DNA of 64,000 nt, taken from Candidatus Nitrosotalea sp. TS. Its GTDB lineage: Archaea; Thermoproteota; Nitrososphaeria; Nitrososphaerales; Nitrosopumilaceae. Shown here piece after piece: positions 10,084 through 19,287 of this stretch. How positions within the stretch are numbered: the stretch's first letter is position 1; each line of letters starts with the position of its first letter. Location of the stretch: positions 1-64,000 of the forward strand of contig NZ_RCMB01000002.1 in NCBI RefSeq assembly GCF_011319465.1. The letters are read 5' to 3'. The translations under genes were made by a program, and so were the position numbers. The notes beneath the pieces are model-generated. The model saw only the letters and a program-made list of their open reading frames with translations, was not told the DNA's origin and did not search any database.

Positions 10084-10882
10084 GCAAAGAAAAGATTACA
10101 AGAATAACAGTTGATGCAGACACTCTGCGATCAGAGGTTAGGGACAAGAGTGTTAAGGTTCTTGACATACGAAAAGAAGAAGATTACAAGCAAGGACATG
10201 TGCCTGGGGCAATTAATTTTCCACTAGCTAGCCTTCTTACTGATGACAGCCCAGAAAAGATTCTCCAATACATGACCAGTCTTTTGGTATTGGTGATGAA
10301 ACCTCTGTTGTTGTATATGACGACACATTTGGCGCCCTAGCATCACGTGTAGCGTGGGCGCTTCAATATATCGGTCATGAAGAAGTCTCGTTATTGGACA
10401 TTACATACGGATCGTGGAAAAAACTTGGACTTGAAACAAGCCTTGAATCTCCATCGCTTGAAAAGAAAACCCATTCTCTAAAATTACAACCACAAATTCT
10501 TGCAACTGCTGATTCCCTTATGCCAGCAAAAGAGAAGGGTGCCATATTGATGGACAATAGGGAAAGGTTGAATTTTCTTGAGCATCATATCCCTGGAGCC
10601 ATTAACATTCCATATAGAATGCTTGCCTCTCCTCAAAATATACTACGATCAAAAGATGAGTTGCGAAGGCTTCTGCAGAACAGAAACATATCTTCTAACT
10701 CTGAGGTAATTACATACTGTGGTAGTGTAGGTACTCTTTCAGGATTGGGATACTATGCATTAAAGTCAATAGGGATTCAGAATGTAAAACTTTACGTTCG
10801 ATCCTTTAAAGAATGGGAATCATTAGAAAAACCAATTGAAAAACAACAAGACGCCAACTATTGGGATCTCTCGGCAGAATAA
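10080..10882 (+). CDS. Two-domain rhodanese (thiosulfate/mercaptopyruvate sulfurtransferase; frame broken once)
   Basis: Two rhodanese domains follow each other. The first has VKVLDIRKEEDYKQGHVPGA and an active-site loop VVVYDDTFG with Asp in place of Cys, so it is probably not catalytic. The second has ILMDNRERLNFLEHHIPGA and VITYCGSVGT with the catalytic Cys, the usual arrangement in this family. The frame changes near 10276-10282, where one base seems missing; corrected length is about 266 residues. A TTG start at 10080 overlaps the reductase stop as TTGA, implying translational coupling; an ATG at 10071 is also possible. The coupling suggests a shared sulfur role. Confidence 0.82.
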
Positions 10883-10886
10883 TATT

Positions 10887-12029
10887 TTAGGTATTTTGCG
10901 TAGTTTCGCTTCTTAGCTTCTTTGTGGTCTGACTTTCAATGTGATCAAAAAGATCTATCATTTTCTGTTTATTTGCTTGCAAGTATTCGTAACCTTTGTC
11001 AGTTAATCTAATTTTGAATAATCTGATATCTCTATGTTCTTCAAAAAAATGTTCTATCATTTGTGCGCCTCTTTTGCTAGGATCTATGAATACATCCATC
11101 TTTGCAATGACTTCCTCGACATCTCCTTTCTCTATTGCAGTCTTGACAGCGTGAACTGCCTCGCTAATTTCTTTTAGGTGTTGAATTAGCAATGGATTGA
11201 TTTTTTTTGTTGTTCCAAAGAGACCTTTCTTTTCAACCCCTATCTTTGCAGCCAACTCGGGGGCAATCTCAAACTCTTCTACCTTTGACAGGCCAACGTT
11301 TCTTTCCTCTTTTATCAGTAGGCCTTTTTCCACTAATTTTCTTGCTGCATCTTCCACCTCTGTCTTGCCTAACATGGTTGTCCAAACTATCTGGCCAACT
11401 TTGTGATATCCCTGTCTTACTGATTCTAACACTACGACTTCAACAATTCTTCTATATCCGTCATCTGCTCTGACGTTTTCAAAATCTTTGTCTCTTACTG
11501 CTTTTTTTGCATTTTTGACATCTATCTCAATTGAACGCTTCAAAGCCTCAATGGCTTCAGGAATGTGATTTAAAAGAGAATAGTAACATCCTTTGTTATA
11601 CCAAGACATACCATCTGTAGGGTTTGTATCAATTGATTTTTCTACACATTCAAGGGCTTTTTCGTAGTTTTTTTGTCTATAATAGATGAGACCTTTCAGG
11701 TTCCAAGCATCCGAGTTTGTAACATCGATCTCGTGAACTTTGTTGTAATCATCCATGGATCCTGCCAAGTCGCCCATGTGGAATCTCGCATACCCTAATT
11801 TCAGAAGAGAATCGACATGTCCTGGGTCAACTTGTAATGCCCCTTCAAAGGCTCGTACTGCATCGTCCATCTTTTCATCTGCCATCAAAGAAACTCCTTT
11901 TTTGTACAGTTTATCTCTAGTATAGTTAGGATCTGTTATCTTTGATTCCTTGGATCTCTCTACTGACATTTCAGGTTTTATCTTAGTGCTTTCAGGCGAC
12001 TCTGAATTGCCCTTGAATAATTTTTTCAC
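10887..12029 (-). CDS. TPR-repeat protein with winged-helix-like C-terminus
   Basis: The 380-residue protein begins with a charged leader, then has at least three clear tetratricopeptide repeats (residues about 40-160; for example DAVRAFEGALQVDPGHVDSL and DAWNLKGLIYYRQKNYEKAL). The middle (about 190-270) reads like a winged-helix segment, with AARKLVEKGLLIKEERNVG. The tail also resembles such a module, with FKIRLTDKGYEYLQANKQK. TPRs bind proteins, so it may be a scaffold or regulator, but I cannot assign a partner. There is no signal peptide or membrane segment. It is divergent from the collagen-like gene and converges on the rhodanese gene with a 4-bp gap. Confidence 0.72.
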   Translation of the reverse strand: MKKLFKGNSESPESTKIKPEMSVERSKESKITDPNYTRDKLYKKGVSLMADEKMDDAVRAFEGALQVDPGHVDSLLKLGYARFHMGDLAGSMDDYNKVHEIDVTNSDAWNLKGLIYYRQKNYEKALECVEKSIDTNPTDGMSWYNKGCYYSLLNHIPEAIEALKRSIEIDVKNAKKAVRDKDFENVRADDGYRRIVEVVVLESVRQGYHKVGQIVWTTMLGKTEVEDAARKLVEKGLLIKEERNVGLSKVEEFEIAPELAAKIGVEKKGLFGTTKKINPLLIQHLKEISEAVHAVKTAIEKGDVEEVIAKMDVFIDPSKRGAQMIEHFFEEHRDIRLFKIRLTDKGYEYLQANKQKMIDLFDHIESQTTKKLRSETTQNT

Positions 12030-12156
12030 GACTGGTCAAATATGGATTTTCCGTAGATAAATACTATTCCGGGTGTCTAAAAAGTAAATTTTATTGGCAA
12101 AGCAGCTTTATAACGCTTGGATAAATACAAAAATACTCAGGTATTACACCTAGGAT

Positions 12157-13571
12157 ATGTCAGCCAGAGAAAGGATAATCGAAATAACTGGCGAATCGCC
12201 ATTTAGGCTCCCGTCGGGCATCTTTGAGGTGCAAATTTCTATTTGTGATTATCCTCCTTCTCAAGAAGACATAAAACGAAGGAATTTTCCGGTTATCTGG
12301 AAAGATAATTTCCACCTAAGGGTAAAAGATGCAAAATTCACTCAGACTCTAGGTTCTCCAAAAAACCCCTATTCCTGATTTTGTCTTTACGCGAGATTCA
12401 ATCTGGGTCGTAATTCTTGATCAGTTTTCATCAATTAATTCTGCATTTCAAGTCGCGGTACCAAAGATTCCAGGCGAAGTTCCCACCACCACAAATCCAA
12501 TCCAAGAGGAATCATCACCGAAGAGTTCCAAACCTTCTCCAGAATATTATCCTACGCCAGGCACTCAGGGCCCACGCGGCCCTGTGGGTCAACCTGGAGT
12601 TCAAGGTCCACCTGGACAGCCAGGTATTCAAGGTTCGCCTGGACCGCAAGGAATTCCAGGTCCTCAAGGTGACAAGGGTTCGTCCTGGACCTCAAGGTCC
12701 TCCGGGAGACAAAGGACCTCAAGGTCCTCCGGGAGACAAAGGCGATAAGGGTGACAAAGGTCCCACTGGCGATAAAGGCATAACGGGAGATAAAGGCCCA
12801 TCTGGCGATAAAGGTCCAAGAGGAGACAAGGGAGAAATTGGCGACAAAGGCGATAAGGGAGACAAAGGAGACAAGGGCGAAAAAGGTCTTACGGGAGAAT
12901 CAGGTCCTGCTGGCGATAAGGGTACGACAGGTCCTCCGGGCCCATCTGGCGATAAAGGTATTCTCGGTCCTCCGGGAGACAAAGGGCTCAAAGGTCCCTC
13001 AGGTCCACTTGGCGATAAAGGTCCAGTAGGTCCACAAGGTCCACTTGGCGATAAAGGTCTTACCGGTCCCCAAGGTCCACTTGGCGATAAAGGCCCACAA
13101 GGCCCGCAAGGTCCTCCTGGAGAAAAAGGTCTTACAGGTATTCCAGGTCCTCAGGGTGAAAAAGGACCTAGAGGTTTACCGGGTTCTCCTGGCGAACAAG
13201 GCCCAAGGGGTCCACCAGGCCCACAAGGCCCACCAGGTCCTCAAGGAATTCAAGGCCCTCAAGGCGATAAGGGACCATTAGGTCCACAAGGTCAATCTGG
13301 CGATAAAGGTCCTCAAGGAGTTCAAGGTCCTCAAGGCGATAAAGGCGTTACAGGTCCTCCTGGCATGGCTGGCGATAAAGGTCCTCAAGGACCACAAGGT
13401 ACGATGGGAGATGTAGGTCCTCGTGGCCCACCTGGTCCTCCAGGCCCGCCTGGTCAGCCAGGATTTTCAGATCAACAAAAGCAAATAATCACTCAACTTC
13501 TTGAAATACTAGCTTCTAAGAATCTGATCACAACAGAGCAACAAATCAAATTGCTGAGCTTTCTCTACTAG
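12157..13571 (+). CDS. Collagen-like Gly-X-Y repeat protein (frame broken twice)
   Basis: An N-terminal domain of about 120 residues ([44 protein letters not shown]) is followed by a Pro/Ser-rich linker and about 100 uninterrupted Gly-X-Y triplets (12560 to about 13462). A 35-residue amphipathic tail ([14 protein letters not shown]) follows. GDK triplets are very common and place Lys and Asp where KGD pairs stabilise a triple helix without hydroxyproline. Extra bases in the CCCC near 12367 and at gttcg near 12678 break the frame; corrected length is about 470 residues. I see no signal peptide. A structural or surface role is inferred from the repeat only. Confidence 0.85.
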
Positions 13572-13693
13572 TTCATCTTGTGTTTTGGAAAAGTTGAGAC
13601 TATTGATAATTTAAAATAAGAGGATCCTTCTTAGCCTGAACCGGCAGTTGCCATGTGTCATGCTAGTTAAGAAAGATGTTTAGCTAAAATATT

Positions 13694-13725
13694 AAAATTA
13701 TCGCTTGACATCAAGCGATAATTTT
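13694..13725. terminator. Perfect palindrome between convergent genes, probable bidirectional terminator
   Basis: Arms AAAATTATCGCTTGA (13694-13708) and TCAAGCGATAATTTT (13711-13725) are perfectly complementary around a CA centre, and T-runs flank both sides. It sits between the end of the collagen-like gene (13571) and the end of the convergent H1-like gene (13732). The position and T-tracts favour transcript ending for both. A protein-binding palindrome is the alternative. Confidence 0.65.
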
Positions 13726-13731
13726 TTGATT

Positions 13732-13887
13732 TTATCTTCTGCGTTTCTTTGCAGATTTTCTTTTAGCTGTTCTTTTAGCTTTTTTACCCGCTGTTCTTTT
13801 AGCTGCTGATCTTCTCTTAGGAGCTGATTTTCTTTTTGGAGCTGATCTTCTTTTGGCAGCTTTTTTAGCGCGTTTTTTCATTGCCAT
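13732..13887 (-). CDS. Tiny Lys/Arg/Ala-rich histone-H1-like protein
   Basis: This 51-residue protein is almost only Lys, Arg, Ala, Ser, Pro and Thr. It has a repeated pattern of the type KRRSAPKRKSAPKRRSAAKR and ends in SAKKRRR. There are no acidic residues and only a single aromatic-free, disordered stretch, so it resembles the C-terminal tail of eukaryotic histone H1 or bacterial Hc-type nucleoid proteins. DNA or RNA binding is inferred from composition. The start is ATG at 13887, with an internal ATG two codons on. Codon choice (AAA, AGA, GCT) matches the neighbours. Its short length means automatic annotation could miss it. Confidence 0.7.
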   Translation of the reverse strand: MAMKKRAKKAAKRRSAPKRKSAPKRRSAAKRTAGKKAKRTAKRKSAKKRRR

Positions 13888-14000
13888 TGACAAGTTTTAC
13901 ATTTAACTTGTTTTTCTATCGTTAGACTTAAGAAAATTACACCAAATGATGATATTCTATAAACAAATTTTTCATAAAATTCTAAAATTTTGATCGCATT

Positions 14001-14177
14001 TTAGTAAACAGACTCGGCTGATGGCCGCCTTCCTTGTAACCATGAGATCTGTCCGCATTGTACACATTTGTATTGACGTCTTCGTTTGTAAGTTGGAATT
14101 TCTGGCATGAAAATTATCTCTTGTTTTGTTTTTGAAATGCATTTCTTACACCATCTGTGTTCAGTTTCTTTTTCCAT
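14001..14177 (-). CDS. Small zinc-ribbon protein
   Basis: The 58-residue protein has two CxxC knuckles, WCKKC at residues 9-13 and CVQC at 38-41, separated by a KRRR patch, which is a classic zinc-ribbon layout. It ends RRPSAESVY. The start is ATG at 14177 and the stop TAA at 14001-14003. It lies just downstream of, and on the same strand as, the DRG-type GTPase gene (ends at 14212), so it may be co-transcribed with it. Ribbons of this size often bind nucleic acid or transcription/translation factors; no specific role can be given. Confidence 0.68.
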   Translation of the reverse strand: MEKETEHRWCKKCISKTKQEIIFMPEIPTYKRRRQYKCVQCGQISWLQGRRPSAESVY

Positions 14178-14211
14178 GAATCACAAAACTTGTCTGTTAA
14201 ATTAGTTGTTA

Positions 14212-15312
14212 CTATTTGCTTTTAACTATGGTCAGAACATCCTCGTCTTCTAATGTGTGGTTCAAACCAGCTCTCTGTCCGCCAAACTTGACGCTTTTGC
14301 CCCACACTAGAGCATATCTGAAATCTTTCTTCAAATCTCTGTGTAATTTGTTACACACATCTAAAACAGTTGAATTGCGTCTAACGATAAGTGGTTCTTT
14401 GTAATCAGTCTCGCCGCCCTTTGGTCTCATGTAAATTCTGATAAAATCTAGATATTCATAAATTGCATCTCTGAGCGCAGCTATGTTGATATCAGTATCA
14501 GCTGATATGGGGATGATTTTTGATTTTACTTTTTCTTGTAATTCATTTAGGAATCCTTGGTTTACCAAATCTATTTTATTCATCACGGTCAAAGATTCAA
14601 CATAAAACTTGTTACCTGATACGTAATCAATCAATTGCTCTGAATCGATATCTTCTCTTATCAAAACGCGCGCATTATTTATCCCGTATACTCGTAAAAT
14701 GTCTTTGAGCAGATTTACAGGCATCTTCGTCATTGGAACCTGTTGACTCACTGCTAATCCGCCATCCCCTGTTTTTTCTATAACGATATTGGGGGGCTTC
14801 TGATCCAATCTGATTCCTATGTTACCAAGTTCGGTTCTAATTACTTCCTCGTGATATGGTTGGAATACATCTAATATGATTAGCACCAAATCGGCACTCT
14901 TTGCCACTGAAAGAACTCTTTTACCAAGTCCTTTTCCTGTGGATGCCCCTTTGATTATTCCAGGCAAGTCAAGAACTTGAATTTTGGCACCGCGATATTC
15001 CATCATTCCTGGTACTACTGTTGTAGTTGTAAATTGAAATGCGCCAACAGCTGACTTTGCACCAGTAAGCCTGTTAAGTAAAGTAGATTTTCCAACGCTT
15101 GGAAGACCAATGAATACAACCGTTGCATCTCCTGTTCTTTTTACATCAAAACCGATTGAACTACCAGAACCTTTTGATTTTCTCTCCTCTTCCTCTCTTT
15201 TTAATTTGGCAAGCTTTGCCTTTAGAAGACCTACATGATGTTCAGTAGCTTTGTTGATCTGGGTTTTGGCCATCTCGTCTTTTATGGCCTGAATTTTTTC
15301 TGGTACTCCCAT
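14212..15312 (-). CDS. DRG/Obg-family GTP-binding protein with TGS domain
   Basis: At 366 residues this matches the DRG (developmentally regulated GTP-binding) proteins found in archaea and eukaryotes, which associate with ribosomes. A helical N-terminus precedes G1 (GLPSVGKSTLLNRLTG), a G3 DLPGIIKGASTGKGLG, and G4 in NKIDL. A C-terminal TGS domain reads LIVRRNSTVLDVCNKLHRDL and ends with the EDEDVLTIVK strand. All nucleotide-binding motifs are intact. The start is ATG at 15312. It is a different gene from the YchF-type GTPase at 43.2 kb. Confidence 0.9.
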   Translation of the reverse strand: MGVPEKIQAIKDEMAKTQINKATEHHVGLLKAKLAKLKREEEERKSKGSGSSIGFDVKRTGDATVVFIGLPSVGKSTLLNRLTGAKSAVGAFQFTTTTVVPGMMEYRGAKIQVLDLPGIIKGASTGKGLGKRVLSVAKSADLVLIILDVFQPYHEEVIRTELGNIGIRLDQKPPNIVIEKTGDGGLAVSQQVPMTKMPVNLLKDILRVYGINNARVLIREDIDSEQLIDYVSGNKFYVESLTVMNKIDLVNQGFLNELQEKVKSKIIPISADTDINIAALRDAIYEYLDFIRIYMRPKGGETDYKEPLIVRRNSTVLDVCNKLHRDLKKDFRYALVWGKSVKFGGQRAGLNHTLEDEDVLTIVKSK

Positions 15313-15377
15313 CTGTCTTATTTGACTCTTATACTGAATAAAATCTTTCTAATTAGATTTGATCTATTGTTCTCTGG

Positions 15378-15896
15378 TCAAAGTTTGAACGAATTAAAAT
15401 AATGAACAAACATATTTCCAAAATAAACTGAAGCAAACGCACTAGTCGTTCTTGCTATGCTCATGGATATGAGGAATTTCTTGAAATTGTATCTTTTTAC
15501 TCCTGCTATTATTGTAACAATCTCTGTCAATATGGGAACTAGACTTAGAGCAAAGATTATGCTCCAACCATGTTTGTTTAACCTCTCAAAACTCTTCTTG
15601 TAATCCTCTTCACTATGGGTCTTTCTCAGTAACTTGTACATCTTTTTTCCGTCGTATCCTATGTAATACGTTATGATTCCTCCACCCACGGATCCAATGG
15701 CCATTGTGATAAACACAGTTACAGCACTTTGACCGTCTAGAAGCAATGCGGTCGATGTTATCACTATTGGGAATGGGATGATTGAAGCAAAAATGCAGTT
15801 TAGAAAAAGACCAACTAATCCATACTTTACAAAGAACGGGTTCTCAAGTATTGGTTTTAAAAAATCAATTAACACAACTCTAGGTGATTTTCTCAC
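15378..15896 (-). CDS. VTT/DedA-type (YqaA-like) membrane protein
   Basis: The 172-residue protein has about four hydrophobic segments: LVGLFLNCIFASIIPFPIVI, a GQSAVTVFITMAIGSVGGGI region followed by TYYIGY, a later SIIFALSLVPILTEIVTII, and SIARTTSAFASVYFG near the C-terminus. The half-helix with Pro, the GGG turn and the conserved Arg near the end are typical of the VTT (DedA/SNARE-associated) family. DedA-family proteins are linked to lipid scrambling or membrane homeostasis; the exact role in archaea is not established. Start ATG at 15896 or the next Met. Confidence 0.75.
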   Translation of the reverse strand: MRKSPRVVLIDFLKPILENPFFVKYGLVGLFLNCIFASIIPFPIVITSTALLLDGQSAVTVFITMAIGSVGGGIITYYIGYDGKKMYKLLRKTHSEEDYKKSFERLNKHGWSIIFALSLVPILTEIVTIIAGVKRYNFKKFLISMSIARTTSAFASVYFGNMFVHYFNSFKL

Positions 15897-15913
15897 ATAT
15901 TATAACTGAATGC

Positions 15914-16162
15914 TCAAAAACATTCCAAGGACTTGGGATCTTTTTTATTATTTGATTTGTGATATAGCGTCTTGTTTTCTTTCTTTATGTAAAAGATCCT
16001 TGTAGCAGGTATTGTCTCAAAATTTTCTGAAATCTTGAGAAATTCTGTCAGTGTAGCTTCCTTAATTATATTAAAGTCAAGATAGCCCACAAAATAGAGA
16101 TCTGAATTGTCATGATACAATGCCTTGCTAAAAATTTCGGATATTGATCCTTTTCTGGTCAC
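15914..16162 (-). CDS. Conserved hypothetical protein, possibly DUF504-like
   Basis: The 82-residue protein begins MTRKGSISEIFSKAL, has a YFVGYLDFN strand, and continues FETIPATRIFYIKKENKTLY. The RKG-x-IxEI start and the IPxxRI-x-xI strand recall the archaeal DUF504 (UPF0248) family, but the match is from memory and incomplete. It has no membrane segments. It lies 17 bp upstream of the VTT-type membrane protein on the same strand and may share its transcript. Function unknown. Confidence 0.55.
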   Translation of the reverse strand: MTRKGSISEIFSKALYHDNSDLYFVGYLDFNIIKEATLTEFLKISENFETIPATRIFYIKKENKTLYHKSNNKKDPKSLECF

Positions 16163-16260
16163 AAATTAACGACTCGATATGAATATTTTAGCTAACCTTA
16201 TCAAAAATCTATCTTTACTCAGTACATAATTTTAAATTCTAACAATCAATGATTCAAATC

Positions 16261-16567
16261 ATGACTAATAAAATCACGCTAAATATAGACAAGCCGATCT
16301 ACAATGAAGGTGAATATATGAAATTAAAAGTAGATTATGAGGCACTTAACCCAAAGCAGACAATGCATGTGACAGTTTTAGATCCGTCCAGAGAAGGAGG
16401 TTTTCAGTGCTGATCAGTACATTAATTCTCAAAAGGGGAATTATTCTACCGTGTTAAAGTTTGACACAAAACAATGGAGAATTTCTGGTAGATACAAAGT
16501 TGCCGCGTGGGATCAGGAAGGAACACGAAAAGAAGTGTTTTTCCAATTCAAGGGAAAGACTTCATGA
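16261..16567 (+). CDS. Conserved hypothetical beta-sandwich-like protein (frame broken once)
   Basis: From ATG 16261 the protein reads ITLNIDKPIYNEGEYMKLKV and VTVLDPSREG, then meets a TGA. In the next frame it goes on FSADQYINSQKGNYSTVLKF, WRISGRYKVAAWD and VFFQFKGKTS before a stop at 16565-16567. One extra G near 16398-16402 explains the break; the corrected protein has about 101 residues. Alternating strands and the phrase 'DKPIYNEGEYMKLKVDY' resemble the Ig-like or macroglobulin-type strand patterns seen in archaeal cell-surface proteins, but no signal peptide is visible. Function is unknown. Confidence 0.6.
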
Positions 16568-16641
16568 TACTTTGTAGATGACAAAACAGAATAGAATTGT
16601 CTATTACAGTTATTATGCCCGGGAATCATTACGTGATTTGA

Positions 16642-17337
16642 TTGAAACCCAAGATATATGCAGTGGATATAGATGGTACAATCACAGATAACAAAGGGGG
16701 CAGAGTTGACCTTGATGCACTTGCGGCTCTGCGTTATTTGGTAAAACTCGGCCATAAGGTAATCTACGTGACAGGACGGTCATCTATTGAGGCCTATGTT
16801 CTCTCAGTATTTGGCGGTACAACAAGAATAGCAGTGGGAGAAAATGGCGGAATTATCACATCTGGACCTGACGAGCATAGGCTAATTGGAAACAAACAGG
16901 AATGCTTGAAGGCATTCCAATTCATTAAAACAAAAATTCCAGATGCAGTTGAAAAACCTGTTTTCCCACGTATCACTGAGGTGGTCCTTGAAAGAAATTT
17001 TGATGTCAACTTGGGAAAAAAGATTCTGGCTGAAAATAATTTTAATGTACAATTATCTGATAGTATGTATGCTTATCACATCAACTCAAAAGGAGTTAAC
17101 AAGGCAAATGGGTTCCTTGAAGTCATGAAGATGTTCTCAGCCACAAAACAAGATGTCATTGCAATAGGTGACAGTGAAACAGACGTGCCTCTTTTTGGAC
17201 TAGCTGGTATAAGTGTGGCATTAGGAAATGCTACAGATGATGTAAAATCCCATGCTACAATTACAGTTCCGGGTCATGCAGGAGATGGAATAATAGAAGC
17301 ACTTGAAAAGATTGAATTAAAACTTTTAGTGAAATGA
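16642..17337 (+). CDS. pgp: Phosphoglycolate phosphatase (archaeal HAD, Cof type)
   Basis: The 231-residue protein has the HAD motifs in order: AVDIDGTITD near residue 7, VTGRSS near 44, a conserved Lys region before the cap (SKGVNKANG), and IGDSETDVPLF near 174. The length and the C2-type cap match archaeal phosphoglycolate phosphatases such as the Thermoplasma enzyme. The reaction hydrolyses 2-phosphoglycolate, though related proteins act on other sugar phosphates. The start is TTG at 16642 (MKPKIYAVD). It is followed 10 bp later by argS, so both may be in one transcript. Confidence 0.8.
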   Translation: MKPKIYAVDIDGTITDNKGGRVDLDALAALRYLVKLGHKVIYVTGRSSIEAYVLSVFGGTTRIAVGENGGIITSGPDEHRLIGNKQECLKAFQFIKTKIPDAVEKPVFPRITEVVLERNFDVNLGKKILAENNFNVQLSDSMYAYHINSKGVNKANGFLEVMKMFSATKQDVIAIGDSETDVPLFGLAGISVALGNATDDVKSHATITVPGHAGDGIIEALEKIELKLLVK

Positions 17338-17347
17338 TGATGATATC

Positions 17348-19234
17348 ATGACACTACGACTTCTCTTCGATGAAATTCGATCTAATGTGCAAAAAATCTC
17401 AAGTGATCTGGGATATCCATTGGTGCGATTTGATGTCTCCGAGGCATCTCAACCGGAATTTGGGGATGTAAGCTGTAATATTGGATTTTTGCTGGCAAAA
17501 CCACTCAAGAAAAGACCATCGGAAATAGCCGAGTCTATTGCAAATGAATATAAAAAATACAAGACTTCATTTGTATCGCAAGTAAATGTACATCCCTCGG
17601 GATATCTCAACTTTGTTGCAAACCACTCGGCTTTTATTAAATCTGTCATGCAATCATCCGCAAGACAAGATTATGGAAAGTTCGATCTTGGAAAGAGCTC
17701 GAAGATTGTAGTAGAACATACCAGTGTTAACCCAAACAAGGCGCTGCACATTGGACATGTGAGAAATATAGTAATTGGAGATACAATGGCAAGGATTCTA
17801 AACAAAGCCTGCTATGATGTCAGGGTTTTAAACTATGTAGACGATTCCGGGCTTCAGGTGGCCGATATCATTGTAGGATTTCGGTATGGTGGCTTTGATA
17901 TTGAATCTGCACAGAATCAGAAATTTGATCATTATTGTGGAGATGTTGTATATGTGAGCATCACTGAAAGATACGAGAAAGAACCGCTTCTTGCAGAAAA
18001 AAGGACAATAGTGCTAAAAGAACTTGAAGAAGGAAACTCTGAAATCGCAAAATTTGGTGATAAGATAACTCGAAGAGTCCTAGAAGAACAACTCAAGACT
18101 TGTTGGAGACTTGGAGTAACATATGACTGTCTAAATTTTGAATCACAAATAGTTCGCTCTAGACTCTGGAACGTGGTTCTTGATAAAATGAAATCTATGG
18201 GACTGATATATCTTGAAAATGAAGGAAAGAATGCTGGTTGCTGGGTGATAAAGTCTGATTCAGAAACAGAAGAAGACAAAATTTTGATCAGAAGTAACGG
18301 TATTGCTACCTATATTGCAAAAGACATTCCATATGCTACGTGGAAGCTGGGACTGCTGGAAGATCCATTCTACTATAAACAATACACTGTGCAGAAAAAT
18401 GACAGGATACTTTGGGAGACCACTCTTGAAAATATTGGAACAAAGATGAATTTTACTGGAGATACCGTCATTACGGTTATTGATTCAAGACAGTCAAGAC
18501 TGCAAAAAATTATCACAAAAATAATATCTGATTTCAAGTCGGAGGGAAAATCATACGTACATCTTGGCTATGAATCAGTCACTTTAAGCTCAGACACTGC
18601 AAAAAATCTTAATCTGGAAACTGAAGGCAAGTCTGTCCAGATGTCAGGCAGAAAGGGAATCTATGTTAACGCTGATTCTGTTTTGGATATACTTGGCAAA
18701 AAAACGTATGAAGAAGTAAAGAAGCGAAATCCCGAACTTGATGATATGCTACTGGTAAAAATTGCAGAACAGGTAGCAGTTGGTGCGCTGCGGTATGCCA
18801 TGATAAAACAAGATCTTGATAAAATAATCACGTTTGACATGACAGAATCGCTTGAGTCTAGAAGGCGATACGGGGCCATACATACAATACGCATACGCAA
18901 GATCTGTGAGAATTCTTGAAAAGTCTGGCAAAACACCTGCATTTGATGTCTCTTTTGATGATTTGGATACGCCCTATGAGAGAAATCTGGTGAAGATAAT
19001 TGGCAAATTTGACATACAGGTAGAAGATTCTGCAAAGAACCTGTCTCCTAAACTAATTGCAAGGTACTGTTATGAACTTGCAGTTTCTTTCAACTCATTC
19101 TATGAACACGTCAAAGTCTTGACTGCAGAATCCCTGAAATGATAAATGCGCGGCTTTGTCTTGTGTGGTCATTCAAAGAAACCATCACCAAGGCGCTTTC
19201 TTTGTTGGGCATTGACACCCCCCATAGGATGTAG
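17348..19234 (+). CDS. argS: Arginine--tRNA ligase (frame broken twice)
   Basis: The class I synthetase charges tRNA-Arg. The N-terminal Add1 domain, the HIGH motif in ALHIGHVRN, and the KMSKS-equivalent QMSGRKG are in one frame to about 18850. The next segment, EGDTGPYIQYAYARSVRIL, is in another frame, and the end, INARLCLVWSFKETITKAL up to TPHRM, is in a third. An extra base near 18853 and a missing A in the run near 19136 explain both changes. The corrected protein has about 628 residues. Since cells need this enzyme and all motifs survive, I read the breaks as sequence errors. Confidence 0.9.
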
Positions 19235-19287
19235 TTCCGACTCTGAAATTTGGAAATACTATTATCCATATGGAATAAGGTCTAGTT

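Noticed and set aside
12719-12991. Minus-strand Pro/Ser/Gly-rich ORF
   Set aside because: It is the antisense shadow of the collagen Gly-X-Y repeats; any open frame there mirrors the repeat.
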